Assembly: GCA_002393955.1 (NCBI GenBank)
Contig: DGSK01000001.1
Location: 100,199 to 164,198, forward strand
From: Lachnospiraceae bacterium UBA4364
GTDB lineage: Bacteria; Bacillota; Clostridia; Lachnospirales; Lachnospiraceae
DNA: 64,000 bases
Direction: 5' to 3'
Shown here: positions 52,492 through 60,956 of the stretch, piece after piece
How the letters are laid out: each line of letters begins with the position of its first letter
Position numbering within the stretch: the stretch's first letter is position 1
Program-made: the position numbers and the translations under genes
The notes under the pieces: generated by a model
Databases searched by the model: none
Told to the model about the DNA's origin: nothing
Seen by the model: only the letters and a program-made list of their open reading frames with translations

Positions 52492-53376
52492 TCAGTCATC
52501 TGTCAGATAATCACCGATAAAGAAATTCTCGTCCTTATCGGCAAGGAACAGCGTCCCCGCATCCCGACCTTCCATCAGGCGGTGGATTATATGCACATCC
52601 TTAGCATTGGCAATTATCATATCCGCGCCTGACCTGGTTGCTATCCTGGCGGCGGAAAGTTTGGTCTCCATGCCGCCTGTCCCCACGTCAGAGCCCGTTG
52701 CCGCCTTGCCCATAGCCATTATTTCATCAGTAAGTGCAGGAATAACCGGTAAAAACTTTGCTTCCGGATTTGTACGGGGATTATCGGTGTAAAGCCCGTC
52801 TATATCCGACAGAAGTATAAGCAGATCTGCACCAACAAGCGCCGCGACAATGGCACTTAAGGTATCGTTATCACCGAATTTGATCTCATATGTCGAAATC
52901 GTATCATTTTCATTAACTACAGGGATCACGCCCATCTTTAACAGCTCCATAAAGGTATTGTGGGCATTAAAGCGGTTAAGATCATTGACTATGGTATTTT
53001 TGGTCATAAGGACCTGGGCTGACAGCTGACCATACTCAGAAAAAAGTTTTTCATAGACCATCATTAGTCTGGCCTGGCCGACAGCTGCACATGCCTGTTT
53101 GAATGCCATCTCATTATCATCAGCGTCCATGCGGATAACCTTCCTGCCGGCAGCTATGGCACCTGAGCTGACTAATATCACATCTTTCCCCATATTACGG
53201 AGATTGCAGAGCTCCCTCACAAGAGCCTCCATCTTGATATAATCAAAATCTCCGGTTTCCTTATGCCTGAGAGATGATGAACCGATCTTTACAACTATGC
53301 GTTTTTTCCCGTGTATATGTTCCCTGTATTTATCCATAATAGCCTCGTCTGAAACCGTATAACCCCAATCACTCAT
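52492..53376 (-). CDS. proB: Glutamate 5-kinase without PUA domain
   Basis: 294 residues, amino-acid-kinase fold only: VVKIGSSSLR, VSSGAIAAGRK, VNENDTIS, LLSDIDGLYTDNPR and VGTGGMETKLSAA. E. coli ProB (367) has a C-terminal PUA domain, lacking here, as in several clostridia. It makes glutamyl-5-phosphate for ProA. The start may be later (ATG at 13 codons in), but the family-like region begins after both. Confidence 0.94.
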   Translation of the reverse strand: MSDWGYTVSDEAIMDKYREHIHGKKRIVVKIGSSSLRHKETGDFDYIKMEALVRELCNLRNMGKDVILVSSGAIAAGRKVIRMDADDNEMAFKQACAAVGQARLMMVYEKLFSEYGQLSAQVLMTKNTIVNDLNRFNAHNTFMELLKMGVIPVVNENDTISTYEIKFGDNDTLSAIVAALVGADLLILLSDIDGLYTDNPRTNPEAKFLPVIPALTDEIMAMGKAATGSDVGTGGMETKLSAARIATRSGADMIIANAKDVHIIHRLMEGRDAGTLFLADKDENFFIGDYLTDD

Positions 53377-53450
53377 ACGGTTACGTCAAATTAAACATAA
53401 AATCTCCGTAGATTATAGCATAATCCGTGAATGTCTGCTATTAATTCTGT

Positions 53451-55142
53451 TTACTGCATCCTCAAGTGTAGTATCTGTTCTGCTACCTTCAGTCCGTCGG
53501 CAGCAGCCGATGTGATCCCGCCGGCGTAACCTGCCCCTTCACCGCAGGGATAAAATCCTTTCAGTCGTGCCTGCAGATCTTCCCCCCTGATAATGCGGAC
53601 CGGTGACGAAGTCCTGGTCTCTACTCCGGCAAGCAACGCTTCCGGATCATCAAAGCCACGTATCTTCCTTCCAAAATATGCCATAGCTTCGATTATATCG
53701 TTATTCAGATGCTCCGGCAGCAGGGTATTCAGATCAGAATAGTCAAATGCTCCTTTCATCGGCATATCAGCGCCTGCTGTAAGCGGTGAGATATTAAATG
53801 CAGAGCGTTTCTTTTCACGGTAATCACCATAGCACTCCACCGGTATTTTTCCGCCGGCAAGCTCATATGCCTTTCTTTCAAGCTGCTTCTGGAAGTACAT
53901 GCCATCGAAAAGTCCATCTCCAAAATCGACACTGTTTACACCTGCCACTATAGCAGAATTGGAAAAAACAGATGCCCTGTCCCTGTTGCTCATACCGTTT
54001 ACCGCCAAATGCCCCTTTTCACTTGAAGCATTGACCACATAGCCTCCCGGACACATGCAGAAAGAATATACAGCTCTTCCTGATGCGGTATGCCCTGTCA
54101 GCTTATAGTCTGCCGGTGGAAGATTTAATGTGTCCCTTTTCTGACCGTACTGTGAAATATCTGTCATTTCCTGGGAATGCATTATACGAAAGCCTACTGC
54201 AAAAGGTTTGTTTTCCATAGGTATCCCTGCAGCATGGAGATTCAGAAATGTATCCCTGGCGCTGTGCCCGGGAGCAAAAACAAGAATGCTGCAGCTCTGC
54301 TCGGTCACATTCCCCTTCCGGTCCCTGAATCTTGCTCCGGTCAGGATTCCGTCTTTTTCTATCGGCTCTATAAACGCTGTTCCGAAACGGAACTCAGCCC
54401 CCATTTCTTCCATGGCATGCCGCATATTTACTATTACCTGTCTAAGAACATCAGTACCGATATGCGGCTTGCTGTCATACAGGATATCCGGATCCGCACC
54501 GAATTCAGCAAATGTTCTTAGAATATACTCTGTGCGTCCCGATTTATCATGGAGATGTGAAAAGAGCTTACCGTCTGAAAAAGTCCCGGCACCACCCTCA
54601 CCGAACTGTATATTGGAATCAGTATCAAGCTCACCACCTGCAAGAAATGTATCCACCTTGCGGATACGTTCTTCCATACTGTCGCCGCGTTCTACCACAA
54701 CAGGACACATTCCGGCAAGGCTTAAACTATATGCACAGAAAAGCCCGGCTGGTCCGCTTCCTACCACCACCGGCCTTATTTTGCCGACATGTGGGGCGGT
54801 ACTATCCAGCTTTTTTTCTGTGTCTGACAAGAACTGTTCAAAAGCTCCTGCAGGCACTGGCTCATACTTAACCGGTGAATATACAGATATATCCTTGTTC
54901 TTACGCAGGATTCTTTCTATATCATTCTTACCACACTTAATTTCAAAAGCCGCTGAATATACCCAGACTATATCATTCTTTTTTCTTGCATCAAGTGATC
55001 TTCTTACTATAATAAGATTACCAAGCTGTTCATCATTTATCCTCAGTTTCTTTGAGACAGCCGCAGCAACTATGTCTTTTTCTTTATCCCTGTTAACAGG
55101 CGGCTTGATCTTTATGTTATCGAGTTTGTATATATAATTCAT
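53451..55142 (-). CDS. FAD-dependent oxidoreductase (COG2509 type)
   Basis: 563 residues. N-terminal ~85-residue domain of its own, then the FAD-binding Rossmann motif VVGSGPAGLFCAYSL with VVERGD, and later FGEGGAGTFSDGKL, FAPGHSARDTFL and CMCPGGYVVNASSE. The C-terminus has PCGEGAGYAGGITSAAADG, the last FAD contact. The substrate of this family is not known. It follows another flavoprotein gene by 54 nt. Confidence 0.9.
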   Translation of the reverse strand: MNYIYKLDNIKIKPPVNRDKEKDIVAAAVSKKLRINDEQLGNLIIVRRSLDARKKNDIVWVYSAAFEIKCGKNDIERILRKNKDISVYSPVKYEPVPAGAFEQFLSDTEKKLDSTAPHVGKIRPVVVGSGPAGLFCAYSLSLAGMCPVVVERGDSMEERIRKVDTFLAGGELDTDSNIQFGEGGAGTFSDGKLFSHLHDKSGRTEYILRTFAEFGADPDILYDSKPHIGTDVLRQVIVNMRHAMEEMGAEFRFGTAFIEPIEKDGILTGARFRDRKGNVTEQSCSILVFAPGHSARDTFLNLHAAGIPMENKPFAVGFRIMHSQEMTDISQYGQKRDTLNLPPADYKLTGHTASGRAVYSFCMCPGGYVVNASSEKGHLAVNGMSNRDRASVFSNSAIVAGVNSVDFGDGLFDGMYFQKQLERKAYELAGGKIPVECYGDYREKKRSAFNISPLTAGADMPMKGAFDYSDLNTLLPEHLNNDIIEAMAYFGRKIRGFDDPEALLAGVETRTSSPVRIIRGEDLQARLKGFYPCGEGAGYAGGITSAAADGLKVAEQILHLRMQ

Positions 55143-55196
55143 ATTCCTGCTGTTCCAATACTGTAATAAATAAAACTGTGGGAAGTTTTAGCAGAT

Positions 55197-56390
55197 TTAA
55201 AATGTCGCACAATATGCGCTCGCAGCAGCAAAGTGAAGATTATAACCGCCGCATCTGCCAGCAACATTCAGCACTTCCCCTGCAAAATACAGCCCTTTGC
55301 AGTATAGCGACTGCATATTCTCATCTGTCTCCGAAAGCGGTACGCCGCCGGTACTTATCTGGGCTTTTTTATACCCGTTAAGCTGCATGGGACGAAAATC
55401 AGCAGACGTCAGTGCCAGATACATTTTTTTTATCTCATTCTCAGAAAGCCCGGAAATCCGTGCATGGTAGTTTAAGCCACAGTTTCCGGCTGCCATTTCC
55501 GCTATGGGCGAAAGTACCATTCCCTCTAAAAAAGTCTCTACGGACCGGTTATTAAATTTCAACGTCCTTAGTTTAAAATCATCAAAAGACACCCCCGGCA
55601 GATAATCAATCCTGATCACAGTATCCGACATATCATCAATATATCTGCTTAATCCGAAAACAGGGATTCCCGACAGCCCGTCGACAGTATGCTGTATCTC
55701 ACCCGCTTCAAAAGCTATTATTTTTTCTTTTTTTATAACTGTTGCCCCGGCACGAACTCTTATGCCGTCCAGTTTTTTTAGTTTCTTTCTGTCATCGGAA
55801 CATATGACAGCTGTTAACCCCGGATGCCCTTCCTTCAGGGTATGCCCACAGGACACAGCCAGCGGATTTCCGTTTTTTGAGGACTCATCATAGATTCCTG
55901 CCATTCCGCCGCTTGAAAGGATCACTTTTGTAAATCCTCCGTAAACCTTCGAACCGGCAGTTATTTCAAATAAGCCATCTGCATTCTTTTTAATTGAGGA
56001 CACATAGCACCCTGTCCTGATATCGGCTCCAAGCTCGTTCAGGGCATAAACAAGACAATTGCCAACAGTCTTCGCCTTTCCGGTCATTGGGTAAAGACAG
56101 CCCCTGTCGCTTCTGGTAAGCAGACCTATGGATGAAAAAAAATCTTCCTCTGTTTTCCGGTCAAATCGCGCCAGTATGCTGCGGAGCTTTTCTTCGTCAT
56201 CTGTTACATAGTCTGTTACATCAATATTTTCATTGGAAATATTGCATCTGCCGTTACCTGTAAGAAGCAGTTTTTTACCAAGACTTTCCTGCCTTTCAAA
56301 AACAGTCACATCATTTCCTTTTCTCTTTTCAAATATGGCAGCAGCCATTCCTCCGTAGCCGCCGCCTATGACTGCGGTCCTACTCTTCAT
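55197..56390 (-). CDS. BaiN/HI0933-family flavoprotein
   Basis: 397 residues: Rossmann start AVIGGGYGGMAAAIF, then SLGKKLLLTGNGRCNISNEN, the family mark, and C-terminal GLYFAGEVLNVAGRCGGYNLHFA. GGGYGGMAA differs from the usual GGGPAGMMAA, but the glycines are kept. The family reduces diverse substrates; the role here is unknown. It overlaps the flippase gene by 11 nt. Confidence 0.9.
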   Translation of the reverse strand: MKSRTAVIGGGYGGMAAAIFEKRKGNDVTVFERQESLGKKLLLTGNGRCNISNENIDVTDYVTDDEEKLRSILARFDRKTEEDFFSSIGLLTRSDRGCLYPMTGKAKTVGNCLVYALNELGADIRTGCYVSSIKKNADGLFEITAGSKVYGGFTKVILSSGGMAGIYDESSKNGNPLAVSCGHTLKEGHPGLTAVICSDDRKKLKKLDGIRVRAGATVIKKEKIIAFEAGEIQHTVDGLSGIPVFGLSRYIDDMSDTVIRIDYLPGVSFDDFKLRTLKFNNRSVETFLEGMVLSPIAEMAAGNCGLNYHARISGLSENEIKKMYLALTSADFRPMQLNGYKKAQISTGGVPLSETDENMQSLYCKGLYFAGEVLNVAGRCGGYNLHFAAASAYCATF

Positions 56391-58005
56391 TTTTCAGTAT
56401 CCTCATTCTCTTTGCAAGATTAGACATAAAATCCGAAAGCGGCATTTCTTTTATATTACGCTTATTCAGAACCGCCATGCTGCAGGACATATAGAAAAAA
56501 ACAAATCCGCCTATGATCAAAGCTGCCGCAAGGATTATATACGACGATACCGGGGTAAAAACGTAAAGCAGATCCAATCCCACAAAAATGAGTAATGGGA
56601 TCAGACCAGCAGCTAAAGTTTTCAGCACATATGAGGCCGGAATCTTTGCAGAAAGATAATTATTGAGAAACACCAGCGAAAGCACCGATGATATGATAAA
56701 AAACAGTACAACAGCTGCTACCGGCATATAAGCTTTTATCCCCACACCATCCCTGCAGGCAAATGCAACACATAATGCAGCAAAAAACGCTATACCGCCT
56801 GATATCAGAACATAACTGTTTTTTCTTATATACATGAAAATACATGATAATGCCCCCAGCAGTACCGCAAAAGGAACCCCTACTGCGCCTATCCTTATAA
56901 CCATTGCCAAAAACATGCCGGATGAACCGTACATAGCCGACGCAATGGCCTCAGCACAGCCAAGCATAAAGGCTGTTATAAAAATTGAAGGTATAAGTAT
57001 ATTACGCAGCGTATCAATTACCCTTGTGCGCAGCTCAGGGATTTCGTGATGCAGGTGTGCCAGATAAAACTGCCTTGAATCCTTATTTGAAAGCAGCAGT
57101 CCGAATATAACGGGATAGCTGTAAAAAGGTACCGTTACACCCAAAGCCGATCCCAAACGGTAAAGTATAAGCTGATCCCCGAGAAAACCATCCACTCCGC
57201 CGGCAAATATGAAATACACAGAAAGAATAACTATCCCCACCGGCAAAAGAGCAAGCAGATTGGAAAATGATGCTTTGGAAAGAAGTATCATTCCGGCTTC
57301 GTTGATTTTTGTTGTATCTGCAGCTCTCCTCCTTGCGGACTTTTTTCTTACACCTGAATGAAGAAACAGCATATAAAGCCATAAAACCATTGCAAAAATG
57401 CTCATACTCAGTGTACAGGCAAATGCAATATGTGCATCCCCTGCCGCTGTATTATCCAGGAGCCTTGCAGTAACTGATGCATGCCGGCGGAATATACTCA
57501 CCAATATAATTATTATAGGCAGGGCCAGCATCAAAAGGATACCTAAATGATAATAAAATCTGCTTTTTTTCAGATATGCCGCATCTGCTGATGCCAGAAT
57601 GTGGGAAAATGAAAAAAGAATGAATACCACCGGAAACAAAAAATAAAGTAATTCTTTTCCTGTTCCCGGAAGAAAACCTGATGGTAGACATAAAAGAATT
57701 ATGTAAACCAGAGCTGCCACCACCGCTTCCCATGTAAGACACAGTCCCCAGGAATAACGATAAATATACTCGGCCTTATTATAGCTTTTAAGAGATGTCC
57801 TGTCCTTCATCATCCGCCTGCATTCAACAGATACACAGAATGGAAATAAAAAGATCATGAGCAGGTTAAGGAAAAACGCCACATAAAAAAATGCCGCTCC
57901 TAAGCTGTTAAGTGCGAAACTGGCCATAAACAGGAACAGGCATACTCCAAGAGCTGCCGGATAACCGGTCGTATTCTTTTTTTTCGATTTAGTTGTTCCT
58001 GCCAT
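56380..58005 (-). CDS. MOP-superfamily (MurJ/SpoVB-like) membrane protein
   Basis: 541 residues with about 13-14 spans; charged loops at about 215-230 and 315-335. The pattern of spans and segments such as RIGAVGVPFAVLLGALSCIFMYI and the C-terminal MPLSDFMSNLAKRMRIL resemble polysaccharide or lipid II flippases of the SpoVB type, though divergent. It might move a cell-wall lipid intermediate. Start shares one base with the ybeY stop (TAATG). Confidence 0.72.
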   Translation of the reverse strand: MAGTTKSKKKNTTGYPAALGVCLFLFMASFALNSLGAAFFYVAFFLNLLMIFLFPFCVSVECRRMMKDRTSLKSYNKAEYIYRYSWGLCLTWEAVVAALVYIILLCLPSGFLPGTGKELLYFLFPVVFILFSFSHILASADAAYLKKSRFYYHLGILLMLALPIIIILVSIFRRHASVTARLLDNTAAGDAHIAFACTLSMSIFAMVLWLYMLFLHSGVRKKSARRRAADTTKINEAGMILLSKASFSNLLALLPVGIVILSVYFIFAGGVDGFLGDQLILYRLGSALGVTVPFYSYPVIFGLLLSNKDSRQFYLAHLHHEIPELRTRVIDTLRNILIPSIFITAFMLGCAEAIASAMYGSSGMFLAMVIRIGAVGVPFAVLLGALSCIFMYIRKNSYVLISGGIAFFAALCVAFACRDGVGIKAYMPVAAVVLFFIISSVLSLVFLNNYLSAKIPASYVLKTLAAGLIPLLIFVGLDLLYVFTPVSSYIILAAALIIGGFVFFYMSCSMAVLNKRNIKEMPLSDFMSNLAKRMRILKNEE

Positions 58006-58559
58006 TATCTCTTAAAGCCCAGCGGGTCAAGTATCTCACGCTGCATTTCTTCCATTTCAATTCTGTCATTTTCCTCAATATGGTCATACCCCAGCAGATG
58101 CAGTATGCTGTGAGCCGTAAGGAAAGCAAATTCCCGCTCATAACTATGACCATATTCATCTGCCTGGCTCATTACTCTTTCATAGCATATCACAATCTCA
58201 CCGAGGATTATCCTTCCATCCTCCGGATCGATATAGTCAGCCCTGTTTAGCTCATCAAAAATCTCCGGATTTCCTTTATTGACAGTCGTAAAAGGGATAT
58301 TGGGAAACGAAAGCACATCCGTAACTGAGTCTATGCCCCTCTGCGAACTGTTATATTCCCTTATGGTCCCACTGTCAACAACCATGAGTGAAACCTTGCA
58401 AAGACTTTTAATTGAATGTAAATCCAATGCTCTTCGGCATACCTGTGAAGCAATTTCACTCAGTCTTTCGTCCGGTATATAACACGCATCCGTCTCCTCA
58501 TGACTTTCCGTTTCATTTTCAAATTCAATTATTATGCTTTCTTCTGTACTGTCCGGCAT
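58005..58559 (-). CDS. ybeY: Endoribonuclease YbeY (16S rRNA maturation)
   Basis: 184 residues; metal-site motif HSILHLLGYDH and GEIVICYE. The protein matures rRNA 3' ends. The first ~35 residues are acidic and beyond the usual ~150-165. The start at 58559 follows AGGAAAG; it lies inside the end of phoH (35-nt overlap). Two ATGs further upstream, at 58586 and 58595, would lengthen the overlap. Confidence 0.93.
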   Translation of the reverse strand: MPDSTEESIIIEFENETESHEETDACYIPDERLSEIASQVCRRALDLHSIKSLCKVSLMVVDSGTIREYNSSQRGIDSVTDVLSFPNIPFTTVNKGNPEIFDELNRADYIDPEDGRIILGEIVICYERVMSQADEYGHSYEREFAFLTAHSILHLLGYDHIEENDRIEMEEMQREILDPLGFKR

Positions 58560-59538
58560 TTTTTTCTTTCCTGCTCCGCTTTTCATAATTTTCATAGGCC
58601 TGTACTATCTTCATAACCAGAGGATGGCGCACCACGTCCCTGCTGTCAAGGGCAGCAAATCCTATGCCCTCAACATTTTTAAGAACCTTCAGTGCCTCTT
58701 CCAGTCCTGACATTGTATTACCGCCAAGATCCTTCTGGGTGAGATCACCTGTTATCACAGCCTTTGATCCGAAACCGATACGAGTCAAAAACATTTTCAT
58801 CTGGCCCGGTGTCGTATTCTGGGCTTCATCCAGTATTATGTATGAATTGTCAAGGGTGCGTCCTCTCATGTATGCAAGAGGAGCCACTTCTATCAGTCCC
58901 TTTTCCATATTCTTCTGAAAGCTGTCTGCACCCATTATCTGATACAGGGCATCATATAAAGGCCTGAGATATGGATCCACTTTGCTCTGCAGGTCACCGG
59001 GAAGAAAGCCTAATTTCTCACCGGCTTCTATTGCAGGCCTGGTAAGGATGATCCGTCCTACTTCTTCTGCCTTAAATGCTGTAACAGCCATTGCTATGGC
59101 CAGATAGGTCTTACCGGTACCCGCAGGTCCGTAACCGAAAGTTATCATATTGTCACGGATAGAATCCGTATAGTTCTTCTGACCGGCAGTTTTAGGCTTT
59201 ATGGGTTTGCCCTGTATGGTACGGCAGATAACATCCCTGTCCAGCTCCACAAGCATATCCTGGTTGTCTTCATGCGCAAGGCTGATACCATATTCCAGTT
59301 TTTGTCTATCTATCTTTTTTTCAGCCTTTGACGACTCTATCAGGTCGATTATAAGCCTGACAGCCCTTTTTACATCCCTTTCCGCACCATAGATATTAAG
59401 CCTGCCGTCACGATCCGTAATATCAACAGACAGCTCGGTTTCGATCTTGGTGATCGAACTGTCATACATGCCAAAAAGCAGTTTCATGCTCTCGGCATCA
59501 AGTTCCAGGCTGTATTTGCTCTCTGCATTTTCGGTCAA
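58525..59538 (-). CDS. phoH: PhoH-family ATPase
   Basis: 337 residues. An N-terminal KH-like nucleic-acid-binding region (about 20-75), then the PhoH core: GPAGTGKTYLAIAMAV (Walker A), RPAIEAGEKLGFLPGD, YIILDEAQNTTP (Walker B) and TGDLTQKDL. PhoH-YbeY pairs are common and act in RNA handling. Follows the methyltransferase gene by 11 nt. Confidence 0.95.
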   Translation of the reverse strand: MTENAESKYSLELDAESMKLLFGMYDSSITKIETELSVDITDRDGRLNIYGAERDVKRAVRLIIDLIESSKAEKKIDRQKLEYGISLAHEDNQDMLVELDRDVICRTIQGKPIKPKTAGQKNYTDSIRDNMITFGYGPAGTGKTYLAIAMAVTAFKAEEVGRIILTRPAIEAGEKLGFLPGDLQSKVDPYLRPLYDALYQIMGADSFQKNMEKGLIEVAPLAYMRGRTLDNSYIILDEAQNTTPGQMKMFLTRIGFGSKAVITGDLTQKDLGGNTMSGLEEALKVLKNVEGIGFAALDSRDVVRHPLVMKIVQAYENYEKRSRKEKNAGQYRRKHNN

Positions 59539-59549
59539 AATAAATCCTC

Positions 59550-60953
59550 CTAAAGATTCCTGAGTCCCTTGGGATAGTGATTCTTTATACGGCCGCCTGC
59601 CAGCTTAAAACCGCCCACAGGTACCCCCAGAACAGTAACTGCACCAAAACCTTTATCGTATCCGGAATATATACCGTTCTGTACCTGCGAAAGTCTCAGT
59701 TCCTCACCATGGAGATATGCTGACAGCTCGCTGCTTTCCGGAGAAAGCTCAAGCCTGTTTTTTATACTGCCGCCAAATGCAGAAAAGAAATCATGGTGAG
59801 GGATGAATCTCTTTTTTTCCATACTGCCGATACAGACTCCTGCCTTTGTAACATTTTTTTCAGGCAGTCTTTCAATCCTTCTATCAATGAAATAAAGCAC
59901 ATCACCATACTTAAAGATTCGCTCCGTATCGATATCCGGCAGACCGTTAAAGGTTTCTTCCATCAGTCTGATGCATTCCCTGTCGGCCTTTTTTTTATTT
60001 CCTGCCGACCGCAAATTATCTGAAAAAACATTTTCCGAAAGCTCGCCCGGCTTTCTAAAATAAGCCATAAACTGACCTTCACCTTTTGATATATGCGGAT
60101 AAAATCTGTATGCAGTTCCGGAATTCAATGGCACAGCCACCGCATATCCTGTCACGATCTCCGGGGCATCAGCAGACTCAAGTCCAAGAATATCACAGAT
60201 ATGATCCGCTATTTCCTCATCTTCTTCAGGTGCGTAAGTACATGTCGAATAAACAAGCTTTCCACCGGGTTTTAACATTGATACAGCACTGCTAAGTATA
60301 TCCTTTTGCCTTATGGCACAGTTATTTATATTTGCTATACTCCACTGTTCAACACTCTCCGGGTATTTTCTGAACATTCCTTCACCTGAGCACGGGGCAT
60401 CAACAAGGATTGCATCAAAATACGCTGGATAAATCTTTGCAAGTTCATCCGGATACATACACGTGACAGCCACATTTTTAAATCCCATCCGCTCTATATT
60501 GCTGCAGAGTATGCTGTTACGTGATTTATCCGGCTCATTTGAAATAAGCATCCCGCCTGTATCTGCAAGTTTCTGCGCAAGCTGTACGGATTTGCCTCCG
60601 GGTGCCGCACAAAGGTCAAGAACCCTGGCATTTTTCGGTAGTGACAAGCCTTCAACAACAAGCATTGCAGCTGGATCCTGGGAATAGATCATTCCTGCAT
60701 GATGACAGGAACATCTCCCGATATGCAGTTCCGGATCATAATAATATGAGTGGGACATTCCCGGAATTCTTTCATACCTAAGCTCACTGCGAACCGCTGC
60801 ACATTCCTCAAAATGTTCAACAGATATGGCAGCTGTATTCAGAGAAAATGCCCTGACCGGAGGCTGTTCAAAACTCTGCGCAAAAGCCGAATACCCCGCC
60901 CCAAGCTGCAGCCGCATTCTATTTTTGAATTCTTCTGGCAATTCTGTAAACAT
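59550..60953 (-). CDS. RsmB/NOP-family rRNA cytosine-5 methyltransferase (RsmF-like)
   Basis: 467 residues. Rossmann SAM domain: VLDLCAAPGGKSVQLAQK, ISNEPDKSR, VDAPCSGEGMFRK (Cys) and YSTCTYAPEEDEE (catalytic Cys). C-terminal domain with PUA-like end (about 385-467, LGVPVGGFKLAGGRIKNHYPKGL) as in RsmF. It probably makes m5C in 16S rRNA. Three nt after the zinc-ribbon gene's stop. Confidence 0.93.
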   Translation of the reverse strand: MFTELPEEFKNRMRLQLGAGYSAFAQSFEQPPVRAFSLNTAAISVEHFEECAAVRSELRYERIPGMSHSYYYDPELHIGRCSCHHAGMIYSQDPAAMLVVEGLSLPKNARVLDLCAAPGGKSVQLAQKLADTGGMLISNEPDKSRNSILCSNIERMGFKNVAVTCMYPDELAKIYPAYFDAILVDAPCSGEGMFRKYPESVEQWSIANINNCAIRQKDILSSAVSMLKPGGKLVYSTCTYAPEEDEEIADHICDILGLESADAPEIVTGYAVAVPLNSGTAYRFYPHISKGEGQFMAYFRKPGELSENVFSDNLRSAGNKKKADRECIRLMEETFNGLPDIDTERIFKYGDVLYFIDRRIERLPEKNVTKAGVCIGSMEKKRFIPHHDFFSAFGGSIKNRLELSPESSELSAYLHGEELRLSQVQNGIYSGYDKGFGAVTVLGVPVGGFKLAGGRIKNHYPKGLRNL

Positions 60954-60956
60954 ATA

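Noticed and set aside
54208..55137. 309-residue open frame on the + strand
   Set aside because: Fully antisense to the flavin oxidoreductase at 53451-55142, which has clear FAD motifs; no family-like sequence in the antisense frame.
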